A stretch of DNA of 64,000 nt. It comes from an uncultured Persicobacter sp. Its GTDB lineage: Bacteria > Bacteroidota > Bacteroidia > Cytophagales > Cyclobacteriaceae. The stretch covers positions 434,001 to 498,000 of the forward strand of contig CANMKE010000001.1 in NCBI GenBank assembly GCA_947498325.1, in the 5' to 3' direction. The notes beneath the pieces were generated by a model, which worked only from the letters and a program-made list of their open reading frames with translations, searched no databases and was not told where the DNA came from. The position numbers were made by a program, and so were the translations under genes. Shown in pieces: positions 53,378 to 63,103 of the stretch (the stretch's first letter is position 1; the number at the start of each line of letters is the position of its first letter).

Positions 53378-55447
53378 ATGAAGAAGTTTTTTTTGTCTTT
53401 GGGTGTGGCAGCAATGCTATTGAGCATCCAAAGCTGTGATTCGTCAGCACCTAAGGATGCCATTGACGCCACAGTAATTACCCCTGCAAAATCGTTTGAA
53501 TATAAGGCAGACGAGTTTGCGGATGTTTCGATCCTGAGGTATAACGTGCCTGGTTTTGAGGCGCTGACTGCCCAGCAAAAAGCATTTGTCTATTATCTTT
53601 CTCAGGCCGCGCTCTCGGGGAGGGATATGATTTATGATCAGAACTATAAACACAACCTGCTGGTACGTAAAACCCTTGAGTCATTGCTGGCCAGCAAGCT
53701 TGTCGATGATACCACACCAGATGGGAAGGGATTGTTGATTTATGCCAAGCGGGTATTTTTCTCCAATGGAATTCATCATCATTACTCCTCAGACAAGTTA
53801 ATTCCTGCCTGTGACGCAGCCTATTTTGAAGCTTTAATCGCCAAAGTGGATCCTGCATCATTGCCATTGAATGGGCTTTCAGTTGCAAACTTCACCAAGA
53901 AGATCAGTAAGATTGTTTTTGATCCTAAATTTGATGCCAAGCGCGTCAGTCGGGATTCAAATACTGATTTGGTAACGTCGTCTGCCATGAATATGTACGG
54001 GGAAGGCGTAACACAGCAGGAGGTGGAAGATTTCTACCGAAATAAAATTGACCGTAATAATCCGCGCCCTGTGGCTCACGGTTTGAATTCTAAGCTGATC
54101 AAGAAGAACGGCAAGGTTGTCGAGGATACCTATAAAGTAGGCGGACTTTACACAGAAGCTTTGGAAAAGGTGGTTTTCTGGCTTGAAAAAGCAAAATCTG
54201 TGGCAGAAAACGAGGGGCAACAAAAATGGCTGTCGCTTTTAATCGACTTCTACAAAACAGGAGACCTGAAAACATTTGATGATTTTTCTGTGGCTTGGAC
54301 CAACACAACGGAAGGGGATGTGGATATGATTCATGGCTTTATTGAAGTTTATGGTGATCCAATGAGCTATCGTGGTGCATATGAGTCTATCATCGAAATT
54401 AAAGACCCTGAGGCTTCAAAAAGAATGGCGGCCCTGGCACAATACGCACAGTGGTTTGAAGACCATTCTCCTATAGCAAAAGCACATAAAAAGGATAAGG
54501 TGGTCGGTATTTCCTATAAGGTCGTGAATGCCGTAATGGAAGCAGGTGATGCAGCCCCTTCTACGCCTGTTGGAGTGAATCTGCCAAACTCTAACTGGAT
54601 TCGAAAAGAGTATGGTTCCAAGGCGGTCAGTTTGGGAAATATAAAAAATGCCTACGAAGAAGCCGCAGGCCCTGGAATGCTGGATGAATTTGCGTGGACT
54701 GAAGCAGAGAAAGAGCGTGCGATCAAGTACGGGACCCTTTCCAATAATATGAGAACGGCACTGCATGAGGTGGTCGGTCATGCCTCTGGGCAACTCGAAG
54801 CTGGGGTAGGGACACCTAAAGAAACCCTGAAAAATTATGCCAATGCCCTTGAAGAATCCCGTGCGGATTTGGTCGCCCTGTATTATTTGATGGATCAGAA
54901 ATTGGTAGATATCGGTGTGATTCCTAACCTTGAGGTGGGGAAAGCCGCTTATGATGCTTTTATCAGAAATGGCATGATGTTGCAATTGCGCCGTTTGGAA
55001 GAAGGCGCCATCATTGAGCAGGCACACATGAGAAACCGAGCAATGATTGCGCACTGGCTTTTTGAAAAAGGGCAGCAGGACAAGGTTATTACCCGTGAGC
55101 AGCGCGACGGAAAGACCTTCTTCGTGATCAATGATTATTCAAAAATGAGAACCCTTCTCGGAACTTTACTGAAAGAGGTGCAGCGCATTAAATCTCAGGG
55201 CGATTATGAAGCAGGGAAAGCACTGATCGAAAATTATGGCGTGCAGGTAGATGCTGAAATCCGTGCCGAGGTGATCAAGCGATACGAGCCGATCGGGTCT
55301 AAACCTTATGGCGGCTTTATTCAGCCATCACTTACTCCTGTAATGGATGGTGACAAAATTGTGGATGTGAAAATCAGCTATCCATCGGATTTTGTGCAGC
55401 AAATGCTCCATTACGGCAAAGAATACGCTTTTTTGCCAGCAAAGTAA
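53378..55447 (+). CDS. Dipeptidyl peptidase III (M49), lipoprotein
   Basis: A 689-residue zinc exopeptidase releasing dipeptides from N-termini. It has a lipoprotein signal (LLSIQSCDSS, Cys about 20) and the M49 motif HEVVGHASGQ (HExxxH) at about 462-471, with the EESRAD motif (third zinc ligand) 40 residues later. Length and motifs are those of bacterial DPP III. It sits 12 bp after the OmpA-like gene and ends at a terminator. Confidence 0.95.
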   Translation: MKKFFLSLGVAAMLLSIQSCDSSAPKDAIDATVITPAKSFEYKADEFADVSILRYNVPGFEALTAQQKAFVYYLSQAALSGRDMIYDQNYKHNLLVRKTLESLLASKLVDDTTPDGKGLLIYAKRVFFSNGIHHHYSSDKLIPACDAAYFEALIAKVDPASLPLNGLSVANFTKKISKIVFDPKFDAKRVSRDSNTDLVTSSAMNMYGEGVTQQEVEDFYRNKIDRNNPRPVAHGLNSKLIKKNGKVVEDTYKVGGLYTEALEKVVFWLEKAKSVAENEGQQKWLSLLIDFYKTGDLKTFDDFSVAWTNTTEGDVDMIHGFIEVYGDPMSYRGAYESIIEIKDPEASKRMAALAQYAQWFEDHSPIAKAHKKDKVVGISYKVVNAVMEAGDAAPSTPVGVNLPNSNWIRKEYGSKAVSLGNIKNAYEEAAGPGMLDEFAWTEAEKERAIKYGTLSNNMRTALHEVVGHASGQLEAGVGTPKETLKNYANALEESRADLVALYYLMDQKLVDIGVIPNLEVGKAAYDAFIRNGMMLQLRRLEEGAIIEQAHMRNRAMIAHWLFEKGQQDKVITREQRDGKTFFVINDYSKMRTLLGTLLKEVQRIKSQGDYEAGKALIENYGVQVDAEIRAEVIKRYEPIGSKPYGGFIQPSLTPVMDGDKIVDVKISYPSDFVQQMLHYGKEYAFLPAK

Positions 55448-55468
55448 GCACCCAATAAATATATTAGA

Positions 55469-55503
55469 AAGCCAAATGCACTTTTGCGTTTGGCTATTTT
55501 TAT
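55469..55503 (+). terminator. Rho-independent terminator
   Basis: AAAGCCAAATGC pairs with GCGTTTGGCTATTTTT around a short loop; it ends the OmpA-like/DPP III transcript. Confidence 0.85.
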
Positions 55504-55965
55504 GTTGTAAAATGATGAAGAATAGTACCTTTAGTAGGGTTACCTTTTTTCAATGCCATTAAAATTGCAGGCTATTGCTAAAAATCTATATGATTTATCT
55601 TATAATATTATGATAATAGGCACAAAAGTAGGGAAAGATTTTTACATTTGTTGTGTTACTGTTGATTTACGAAATCGGTTATTCCTGTAAGGATATGCCA
55701 TTTTAAGCAATTACTTTTTAAATGAATTATAATGCAAAACCGAGTGCTTTGTCGTTACAAAATAAAGTACTTTGAACTGATAGCTTGTGATTTAGTCATG
55801 TTGGGCTATTGGTTTTGCTGTTAAATTTCGTGTTTTTGAAAGATGTTTTAAGCCCTTTTTATTCGGTTCAGACCGTTGGAGCAAAGGATATTCTTTTATA
55901 TTAATAAATAAATCAGGACAAAATAGCCGTAATCTTACGCTTGTTCTGGTCACAAATATCAACCT
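55504..55965. other. Gene-free AT-rich leader region
   Basis: About 460 bases before the PorP/SprF gene with no supported gene. No full TTG/TAnnTTTG promoter was recognised, and no RNA family. Confidence 0.5.
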
Positions 55966-57000
55966 ATGAGGCAAAAATGTACAATCATTATTATTTTGCT
56001 GAGTGCACTATGCTGCCAAAAACTTCAAGCGCAGGATTTTCTGTTTTCTCAGTTCTATAATGCCCCTTTTTATATAAACCCTGCCTTTGTGGGCGCGACT
56101 CCTTACCACAGGGTAACGATGAACAACCGTGTGCAGTGGCCGCAACTACCACAGGCGGTGCAAACCCATGCCGTTTCGTGGGATTATAATGTCAGGAAAC
56201 TGAATAGTGGTTTCGGTATTATGGCTACTTCAGACCGTATCGGTACGGCTAACCTGGCCACCAACCAAATGAATTTTATGTACTCCTATATGTTGCGGAT
56301 TCAGAATAAGCTGATTATCCGCCCAGGTGTCTCGTTTGTTGCGGGTTCCCGAAGTTTGGACATGGATAAGCTGATATTTGTGGATGGGGAAGGTACTTAT
56401 CCTATTCCTCCCGACATTAAGAATAACCTTGGTACCTACAATAGCTTCGATGTGAATACTGGCGTAGTGGTTTACACTCGGAATTTGTGGTTTTCAGGTG
56501 CCGTTTATCATTTGGCGCGTCCCACTTTATCTTTTCAGGAGTCGGGAATCAGTTCCATACCTATCCGTTACACTTTTGCCGTAGGAGGGAATTTCAAGAT
56601 TAAGGAAAACGTTTTCAACTCCAAGCTTCGGAGCCTGGCAGTGTCACCAAGTATGATTTATGAGCGTCAGGGGGATTTTGAAACCCTTTCCGCAGGGATA
56701 AAATATTACCATTACCCAGTAACGATCGGGATGTGGTACCGTGGGGTGCCGATTCCTTTTTATCCTGAAGCAGTAAGCAATAATCAGGCACTTGTCATGA
56801 CGATGGGCTTGACTTATGATATTTTTGAGTTCGGCTACAGTTTCGATTTCGGGCTCGGAGGTACGGGAAGTAAAAGTTTCGGTGGTGCCCATGAGGTATC
56901 CATCAAAATTTTGATCAAGCGACACCCACTGAAAAGAAACCGTGATAATTATAAATCACTGCCTTGTCCAGCATTCTATAAGGAAGAGCTGTTTTATTAA
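55966..57000 (+). CDS. PorP/SprF-family type IX secretion membrane protein
   Basis: A 344-residue outer-membrane barrel: signal peptide 1-22 (ending KLQAQ), then DFLFSQFYNAPFYINPAFVGA, the hallmark of PorP/SprF, alternating beta strands, and the GLTYDIFEFGYSFDFGLGG strand before the C-terminus. Members anchor secreted or adhesive proteins at the cell surface with the T9SS; SprF is tied to SprB-like adhesins. No large adhesin gene is next to it, so its partner is elsewhere. Confidence 0.94.
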   Translation: MRQKCTIIIILLSALCCQKLQAQDFLFSQFYNAPFYINPAFVGATPYHRVTMNNRVQWPQLPQAVQTHAVSWDYNVRKLNSGFGIMATSDRIGTANLATNQMNFMYSYMLRIQNKLIIRPGVSFVAGSRSLDMDKLIFVDGEGTYPIPPDIKNNLGTYNSFDVNTGVVVYTRNLWFSGAVYHLARPTLSFQESGISSIPIRYTFAVGGNFKIKENVFNSKLRSLAVSPSMIYERQGDFETLSAGIKYYHYPVTIGMWYRGVPIPFYPEAVSNNQALVMTMGLTYDIFEFGYSFDFGLGGTGSKSFGGAHEVSIKILIKRHPLKRNRDNYKSLPCPAFYKEELFY

Positions 57001-57053
57001 ATTGACGATCAACTGATTAAGGACATAGGGGAAAGGAGCTGAAGCCTCCCCCC

Positions 57054-57090
57054 CAAAAAAAGCCACCGTTTTTCAACGGTGGCTTTTTGT
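57054..57090. terminator. Bidirectional terminator
   Basis: AAAAAAGCCACCGTT pairs with AACGGTGGCTTTTT; shared by the PorP/SprF gene and the M3 peptidase gene. Confidence 0.9.
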
Positions 57091-57118
57091 ATAGTAGGCC
57101 GATGGTATTCAACACGCA

Positions 57119-59164
57119 CTAAGCTTTCGCTAATCCTGCCCGTTTTAATAATGCATCAGTCTTGGGTTCATGTCCCCGGAACCTTTTGTACAGGATCATC
57201 GGGTGTTCGCTGCCACCTTTAGAAAGCACATGCTCTTTGAACGCCTGAGCAGTTTCAGTATTGAAAAGCCCTTTTTCTTTGAAGGCTTCAAATGCATCAG
57301 CATCCAGAATTTCTGCCCATTTATACGAATAGTAACCTGCCGAATACCCTCCCTGGAAAATGTGGCTGAAGGCGGTACTCATGCAGGTGCCTTCGACCTT
57401 TGGGAATAATTCCGTAGCAGCCATGGCTGTTCCTTCAAAATCAGCCACCTTCGTGTCCTCATTGGGAACAGTACCGTGCCAGGCCATATCGAGGAGCCCG
57501 AAGCTGATCTGTCGCATGGTCTGATATCCCTCAAGGAAGTTGGCCGAATCTTTAATTTTCTGAATTAATTCCATAGGGATATTCTCCCCCGTTTCATAAT
57601 GCTGAGCAAACAAGTCCAGACATTCTTTCTCATAAGCCCAGTTTTCCATCACCTGACTCGGAAGCTCCACAAAGTCCCAGTAAACACTCGTGCCAGAAAG
57701 GGTGCTGTAGGTCGTGTTGGCCAGTAAGCCGTGTAGCGCATGGCCAAACTCATGAAAGAGGGTGGTGACCTCGTTGAACGTCAGCAGGCTTGGCTTGGTG
57801 GCCGTTGGTTTGGTGAAGTTACAGACAATCGAGATATGTGGACGTTGCTGCTGACCATTTACATTCGATTGATCTCGGTAAGAGGTCATCCACGCACCAT
57901 TTCGTTTTCCTTGTCGTGGGAAAAAGTCCGCATAGAACAAACCGACATAGCTGCCGTCGAGATTTTTTACCTCATAAGCGGTAACCTCTTCATGATACAC
58001 GGGGATGTCTTTTCGTTCGCTGAAAGTGATGCCATACAAGCGTTTGGCCGTTTCAAAAACGCCATTGACTACCTTCTCCAAAGAAAAATAAGGCTTCAAT
58101 ACCTCATCATCAATGGCGAATTTTTCCTTTTTCAATTTCTCGGCATAATACGCCCAATCCCACCGCTGAAGGTCGCCTTCCAATCCATTTTTTTGCGCAA
58201 AGGCACGCACCTCAGCCACCTGCTCTTCCGCAACAGGTTTGGCCTTTTCCATTAAATCCTGTAAGAAGGCGGTTACTGTTTGCGGTGTGCCCGCCATTCT
58301 TTCTTCGAGGGTCAGGTCAGCATGGGTGGCATAACCCAAAATCTGTGCTTTCTCGTGGCGAAGGCGCACAATCTTTTTGATGATTTCTTGATTGTCGAGT
58401 TCATCACCCTTAAATGCTTTTTGACCTGAAGCCATAAAGAGCTCTTCTCGCAATTCTCTATTGTCGGCATAGGTCATCAAGGGAATGTAAGAAGGGTATT
58501 GCAGGGTGAGTGCATATTGGCCTTCCTTGCCCTTTTGTTTGGCCTCTTCCGCAGCAGCTTCCAGGGCGAATTCTGGGAGTCCTGCCAAGGCTTCTTTGTT
58601 GTCAATGAATTTGACATATTTATTGGTTTCAGCCAATACATTTTCTCCAAATTCCAGGGAAGCCTTAGAAAGCTCCGTATTGATGACCGTTAAGCGTGAT
58701 TTGTCCTCTTTGGACAAGAGGGCGCCATTTCGGACAAAACTTTTATATGTTTTCTCTAATAAGGTTTGCTGTTCAGCAGTAAGCGATGATTTATCGGTAT
58801 GGTCATGCACCTGCTTTACTTTTTCAAATAAGGCTTCGTCCATGGAAATCTCATTGCTGTAAACGGTCAGCTTGGGAGCAAACTCCTGTGCTATCTTTTG
58901 AATTTCCTCATTGGTTTCTGCGGAATTCAGATTGAAAAAGATCGATGAAACTCGGCCTACCAATTTCCCTGCCTGATCCAGTGCTACGATGGTGTTCTCA
59001 AAGGAAGGCGTTTCTTTTTGCGTTTTAATCATCTCGATGTCGGCCTTTCCCTGACGGATGGCCTCCTCAAGCGCAGGCAAGAAATGTTCCTCTTTAATCT
59101 GATCAAATGGGATCGCTTCTAAAGGGTGCTCGAAATGCGCTACTAAAAGTGGGTTATTTGTCAT
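57119..59164 (-). CDS. M3-family zinc oligopeptidase (OpdA/Dcp-like)
   Basis: A 681-residue cytosolic metallopeptidase degrading short peptides. Start at MTNNPLLVAHFEHP, since the upstream ATG at 59215 lies before the promoter. The zinc motif is LFHEFGHALHGLL (about 470-482), with the family's NVNGQQQRPHISIVCNF and GGYSAGYYSYKWAEILDAD. Length and order match oligopeptidase A / dipeptidyl carboxypeptidase. No signal peptide. Confidence 0.95.
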   Translation of the reverse strand: MTNNPLLVAHFEHPLEAIPFDQIKEEHFLPALEEAIRQGKADIEMIKTQKETPSFENTIVALDQAGKLVGRVSSIFFNLNSAETNEEIQKIAQEFAPKLTVYSNEISMDEALFEKVKQVHDHTDKSSLTAEQQTLLEKTYKSFVRNGALLSKEDKSRLTVINTELSKASLEFGENVLAETNKYVKFIDNKEALAGLPEFALEAAAEEAKQKGKEGQYALTLQYPSYIPLMTYADNRELREELFMASGQKAFKGDELDNQEIIKKIVRLRHEKAQILGYATHADLTLEERMAGTPQTVTAFLQDLMEKAKPVAEEQVAEVRAFAQKNGLEGDLQRWDWAYYAEKLKKEKFAIDDEVLKPYFSLEKVVNGVFETAKRLYGITFSERKDIPVYHEEVTAYEVKNLDGSYVGLFYADFFPRQGKRNGAWMTSYRDQSNVNGQQQRPHISIVCNFTKPTATKPSLLTFNEVTTLFHEFGHALHGLLANTTYSTLSGTSVYWDFVELPSQVMENWAYEKECLDLFAQHYETGENIPMELIQKIKDSANFLEGYQTMRQISFGLLDMAWHGTVPNEDTKVADFEGTAMAATELFPKVEGTCMSTAFSHIFQGGYSAGYYSYKWAEILDADAFEAFKEKGLFNTETAQAFKEHVLSKGGSEHPMILYKRFRGHEPKTDALLKRAGLAKA

Positions 59165-59192
59165 GTCTAAATATTCAATTTGGGAATGATTC

Positions 59193-59200
59193 CAAAAATA
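59193..59200 (-). promoter_or_regulatory. -7 element of the M3 peptidase gene
   Basis: On the minus strand TATTTTTG matches TAnnTTTG, 28 bp upstream of the chosen ATG. No TTG partner at the proper spacing. Confidence 0.4.
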
Positions 59201-59369
59201 GGATAGTTTATCCAAATTTTACGATTTGCAAATTACAAAAGATCATTAATTCGTGCTTTTGTCCGACTTATCTTCTGTTGGCAAGGGATTATGAGCGAAA
59301 GGTGAACCAAACCTTACTTCAGTAAGTTATTGTTTAGTAATCAATCAAATTTATTATTAAACCATAGGT

Positions 59370-59651
59370 ATGCGAAAAAAATTACAAAGCACCGCAGTAT
59401 TGATTTTTGTGATGCTCTTTTCCACGGGTGCGGTATTCGGCATTGGTGTTGATGAGCGAAAGTCAAAAAGAAAAAAGAAGAAAAAAGAAAAAACGGAGTG
59501 GAAGAAAATCAAGCAAGAACAACAGTATGATCGTTCTGGTTTTCCGATCAATTCAAATAAAGGCGTGGAAGCTGGCGAAGAGTTAAGGCCTTATGTGGAA
59601 TTTAAAAAATTCTGGAAATCAACCATGCCCGCAAAACCTTTGCGAGCATAA
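59370..59651 (+). CDS. Small basic secreted hypothetical protein
   Basis: A 93-residue protein with a signal peptide (about 1-25, LIFVMLFSTGAVFG) and a Lys-rich cluster (about 31-50, DERKSKRKKKKKEK). The rest is charged and soluble. No family recognised. It diverges from the M3 gene. Confidence 0.65.
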   Translation: MRKKLQSTAVLIFVMLFSTGAVFGIGVDERKSKRKKKKKEKTEWKKIKQEQQYDRSGFPINSNKGVEAGEELRPYVEFKKFWKSTMPAKPLRA

Positions 59652-59693
59652 ATTGATTGAAGTTATTTTTTGTGTGCTTAAGTTGCCATTCGA

Positions 59694-60701
59694 TTACAGT
59701 TTGAAGAGTGCATCGAAGAAACCGATATTTTTTGTTCGGTCTTTAATAATAAATAATGGCTGGCGGAGTTCGTAGGCCAATAATCGCTCGGCGACATCGC
59801 CGAGAATCAGGCTTGCCAAAAAGGAGCGGCCTTCCGTTCCTATGCAAATAGCAGAAGCTTTGATTTGTTGTGCATAGCGAGCAATCACTTTTGCCGAGTC
59901 CCCCTCAGGGTCGTGAATAAACTTGCAATTCACGGCCGACCTTTCAGGGATTCTTGTCTTTTTGAAAAAATCCTCAAATGCTCGACGCCGTCCCTCGGCA
60001 ATAGAATCTATCCAGTCTTTATAGTTCATTCCTGTATGAAAACCATTGATAGGAGCACTGAAAACGTGCAGGCAGTCAATTTTTGGGTTGTTAGCAGACT
60101 GGAATGAAATCTCATAGGCTTTCTCCATGGCGACCTTTGAGGCGTCATTAAAATCCACGGGCACAATCACGTGGGAAATAGTCGCAGGTAGGTTTTCGGG
60201 AATAATGAGCATGGAACAGGGGGATATATTGGCGACTTTGCGCACAAGATAGCCACTGCTTTCTTTTTCGACAATGGGCGAGGAGGTCAAGAATTCTATT
60301 GGGTGGCTGTATTTCAGTGCTTCCTCAGGAACGGGTTTAGGGGAGGGGTCAGGTCGGAAGCGTTTTTTTCCAATGGCGATCAGGTCGATCATTTTATTTT
60401 TAGCATAAGTAACAATGGTTTCCGCTTTGCTTCCATGTTTTATTCTAAAGTGTATTTGCGTAGGGTGATCTTTGAAGTGTTCGGCAACACCTGTAGCGAA
60501 TTTACTTTCAAGGAGTTCTTCAATGCTTTGGCCAGTGCTATAGCCAGGCTCTTTAGTCCAATGATCTTGTGGAATGACGTGCAGGAAAAATATTTCCTCG
60601 ACGTCAACCATACGGGCAATGGCAGAAAGGAAGGTGATAATTTGCTCGTCCTGTGCGGAAAAGTCAATAGGGGCAAGTATTCTTTTTAGTTTATAGTACA
60701 T
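59694..60701 (-). CDS. Tandem universal stress protein (two UspA domains)
   Basis: A 335-residue protein of two UspA units. Unit 1 begins RILAPIDFSAQDE and includes HFRIKHGSKAETIVTYA; its ATP loop is replaced by a diverged IAIGKKRF segment. Unit 2 begins HVIVPVDFNDASKVAMEKA and ends with ICIGTEGRSFLASLILGDVAERLL, where the G-x2-G-x9-G(S/T) ATP-binding motif is only partly kept. Role in stress survival is a family-level inference. Confidence 0.92.
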   Translation of the reverse strand: MYYKLKRILAPIDFSAQDEQIITFLSAIARMVDVEEIFFLHVIPQDHWTKEPGYSTGQSIEELLESKFATGVAEHFKDHPTQIHFRIKHGSKAETIVTYAKNKMIDLIAIGKKRFRPDPSPKPVPEEALKYSHPIEFLTSSPIVEKESSGYLVRKVANISPCSMLIIPENLPATISHVIVPVDFNDASKVAMEKAYEISFQSANNPKIDCLHVFSAPINGFHTGMNYKDWIDSIAEGRRRAFEDFFKKTRIPERSAVNCKFIHDPEGDSAKVIARYAQQIKASAICIGTEGRSFLASLILGDVAERLLAYELRQPLFIIKDRTKNIGFFDALFKL

Positions 60702-60766
60702 CTGGCAGGTTCTGGAATAATGTACTTAAAAAACCTTCCTGTGATTCCTTTGTTTTGCAATGACGT

Positions 60767-60803
60767 AAAAAAGGCACTGTCAATAACTGACAGTGCCTTT
60801 TAT
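60767..60803. terminator. Hairpin terminator
   Basis: AAAAAGGCACTGTCA pairs with TGACAGTGCCTTTT. It lies upstream of the universal stress gene on its strand and downstream of the gene at 60996. Confidence 0.85.
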
Positions 60804-60995
60804 AATCTATTAAGCGATTAAGCTTTTATTTTAATGCGTATCAAAATTGAATTGCAGGTAGGTGATCCGTGTTTGCCGACTTGTATCGGGTGGTATTTTG
60901 ATTTCTTAACCACTGAGGATAAGCCTTTTTTTTTATGTCCAGCCAAGGGAATTTGTTCACTCTCAGGGCTGTAGAGCAAACCGATGAACGGCTAC

Positions 60996-61352
60996 CTATT
61001 TCATCAAGCTATTGATAACCTCCGCCAAATTTTCTTTGTTGAAAACCACTTCGTTGGTATTTGCACCATCATTGATTTTGATGGTTTCGAAACCCATCGC
61101 GTTATGGCGAACGATTCCTCCAAAATAGCGATATACTTTTGCTTTGTAGTTCAGGTTGTCAATCTGATTCAGATCTATTACCGTATTCATATTTTCATTA
61201 ATCTCACCAGCCTTGGCAATTTCCAAAGTCTTGCTTGATTTGTTGAAAGCTACAACGACCGAACTTGATGATGCAGTGTTGTTGTTATGAGCCATTGCAG
61301 TTGATCCGATTACTGTAAGGCAAGCCACGATGAATAATTTTAAAGCTCTCAT
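60996..61352 (-). CDS. Small secreted protein, paralogue of 61826-62200
   Basis: A 118-residue exported protein: start at MRALKLFIVACLTVIG (the longer frame from 61427 begins at the -7 element and was rejected), signal peptide ending STAMA. The mature part shares a core with the gene 470 bp upstream: VIDLNQIDNLNYKAKVYRYF versus MIDLNKANDLAYRTRIYRYF, both followed by GG, a threonine/asparagine strand and a C-terminal NLxxxVxxxL helix. The family is not recognised. It has its own strong promoter. Confidence 0.8.
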   Translation of the reverse strand: MRALKLFIVACLTVIGSTAMAHNNNTASSSSVVVAFNKSSKTLEIAKAGEINENMNTVIDLNQIDNLNYKAKVYRYFGGIVRHNAMGFETIKINDGANTNEVVFNKENLAEVINSLMK

Positions 61353-61424
61353 AACGGTAAATTTAAAGTATAAAAAAATTTTTTGAAGTCCTTCGCAGAA
61401 CGTTGTTTTACTGTTTCGATGTAT

Positions 61425-61454
61425 CAAAGGTAAGTAGGATTTTTAGATTAACAA
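61425..61454 (-). promoter_or_regulatory. Promoter of the 60996-61352 gene
   Basis: TTTG (-33, 61452-61455), 19 bp, then TACCTTTG (61425-61432): a full match to the Bacteroidota consensus, about 73 bp upstream of the ATG. Confidence 0.75.
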
Positions 61455-61756
61455 ATCCTTATAATGGTGTCTAAAATTGACATTCTGACAGTGGGTCGTT
61501 TTGCGATATTTTCTATGGTTTAACACCAATAACAGTGGTTAGAAAAAGGTTGGGGTCTTTAACTAAGTTATAAAATTTTTCAAAAAAAATTACTTGATTA
61601 TGATTGTCGTAAAATTGACAGGTAAACATACTCGAAACTTGCGAAATTGATAATGTAGACGATATGTGTGTTTCTACTACGTATGGGACTTTCCAGCACT
61701 GCTGATTATACAGTGTGGGAAAAGGGTTAGGGTGGTGTGAATAGGATTTTTTGCAT

Positions 61757-61789
61757 AAAAAAAACTCCTGCGATGTCTCGCAGGAGCCT
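61757..61789 (-). terminator. Rho-independent terminator
   Basis: On the minus strand GGCTCCTGCGAG pairs with CTCCTGCGA's complement (CTCCTGCGA/TCGCAGGAG) and is followed by eight T; ends the 61826-62200 gene. Confidence 0.9.
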
Positions 61790-61825
61790 CTAATGCTTAT
61801 CCTTTAACCTTATTACTTTCTTCTT

Positions 61826-62200
61826 TTAGTTGATTGCTTTCTCCACCAGTTGAGATAAATTTTGGCGGGTGAAAGGAACCGTTGTTGTTGATCCATTTTT
61901 GCTGTAACGGATCGTTGCAAATTTTTCTGTTTCGGCTTTCAGTAAACCACCGAAGTAACGGTAGATTCTTGTGCGGTACGCCAGATCATTTGCTTTGTTC
62001 AAGTCGATCATTGTATTGTAATCTACGGTCGTGTTTTGCTGATCAGAAATCACCAACTCATTGTTGGTGTGATCAAAGCTCACGATCATTAAATTCATGT
62101 TCGCCTCCGCTACAACTTCATTGGCAGTAGATGGTGGAGTAGTAGCGTAAGCACTCCCGCTTAATAAGAATAATGCTACTAAAATTTTGATGGCTTTCAT
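61826..62200 (-). CDS. Small secreted protein, paralogue of 60996-61352
   Basis: A 124-residue exported protein with signal peptide ending AYAT (about residue 20). It contains NTMIDLNKANDLAYRTRIYRYF (motif at about 62-83, split here only for length), then GGLLKAETEKFATIRY and a final NLSQLVEKA helix. Together with its paralogue it suggests a two-gene cluster of small periplasmic or surface proteins. Each gene has its own matching promoter and terminator. Function unknown. Confidence 0.82.
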   Translation of the reverse strand: MKAIKILVALFLLSGSAYATTPPSTANEVVAEANMNLMIVSFDHTNNELVISDQQNTTVDYNTMIDLNKANDLAYRTRIYRYFGGLLKAETEKFATIRYSKNGSTTTVPFTRQNLSQLVEKAIN

Positions 62201-62262
62201 GACCGTACAATTTAAAATTCAATGTTCAACTGTCATCGCTTTGTTTCTCTCTGATGACATTA

Positions 62263-62292
62263 CAAATGTACATAGTAATTTATAAAGGGCAA
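62263..62292 (-). promoter_or_regulatory. Promoter of the 61826-62200 gene
   Basis: TTTG (-33), 19 bp, TACATTTG (62263-62270). The spacing is identical to the paralogue's promoter, and the leaders end alike (AAATT-ACGGTCATG). Confidence 0.78.
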
Positions 62293-63025
62293 ACTTTTCA
62301 TTTTATCATAAAATTCAGCCCGTCAGCCTATATTTTGCAATAATGATAAAGACCAAAATTTATTTGGTTTTGGCGTAGTTTAAGAATGAAAATTTTGATT
62401 TGTGATTCAAAAGTAGACTAAAAAATTTTTAAAATATTTTAAAAAAAGTTTGATATATGCGCCTTGTGTTAATAATATCGGTAAATATCGCCTATTGTTT
62501 ATGATAATGTTAATTCAGTGGGTTTTTAGTGTTGATTTGATAATGAATGGCCTACTGTATATATATTCTGTGAATGGGAGGCTTGTTCTATTGATGATTC
62601 GGTAATATGCACCTGTAGAAACATAATTTTGCTTTTATTGTAAAATATTAATATTCTAATATTCATGACAATTGTCGTACTTTGTGTATTTGGGTTTTTA
62701 ACCTGCTGATTGGGGGTTTTTAAGGCTTATTCAAAAGAAAATTTGGGAATGGTTATAGCGGTGAAATAAAATTCTGATTTTCCTGTTTTTCAGAGAGTGT
62801 GTTAATTTGTATTGTTGATTTTAGCTTCTTAAAAAGGCTTTTTGAGGGAGTATCGTAATTTTCGCTCGTCATATTGAGGTCATATTACGACCTTCATAAT
62901 ATGGGAGTGCAGTTGATGGGGGGAGAGTGATATGGGTGGTGCTCGGAGCTCAGAATTTCAATGTGCTGTTGGGTGCTGTCTAAGCTGCTGATTTCAATTG
63001 GATCGCCTGATGCCTGTTTTCGGCA
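62293..63025. other. Gene-free AT-rich region
   Basis: About 730 bases without a supported gene. The sequence is very AT-rich with scattered T runs. No RNA family, repeat array or transposon end was recognised. Confidence 0.55.
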
Positions 63026-63053
63026 CAAAAAAAGAGCCCCTTTCGAGACTCTA
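63026..63053 (-). terminator. Rho-independent terminator of gmd
   Basis: On the minus strand AGAGTCTC, GAAA loop, GGGGCTCT (two G-U pairs), then a T run; 50 bp after the gmd stop. Confidence 0.75.
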
Positions 63054-63103
63054 TATAAAGTGGTGGCTAAAATTTGAAGCCGCCCGTAGTGTTGTATCAA
63101 TCG

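Noticed and set aside
55792-55974. 60-codon minus-strand frame
   Set aside because: Overlaps the PorP/SprF start and has no coding signature.
62293-63025. Possible mobile-element remnant in the AT-rich gene-free region
   Set aside because: No terminal inverted repeats, target duplications or transposase fragments were seen.
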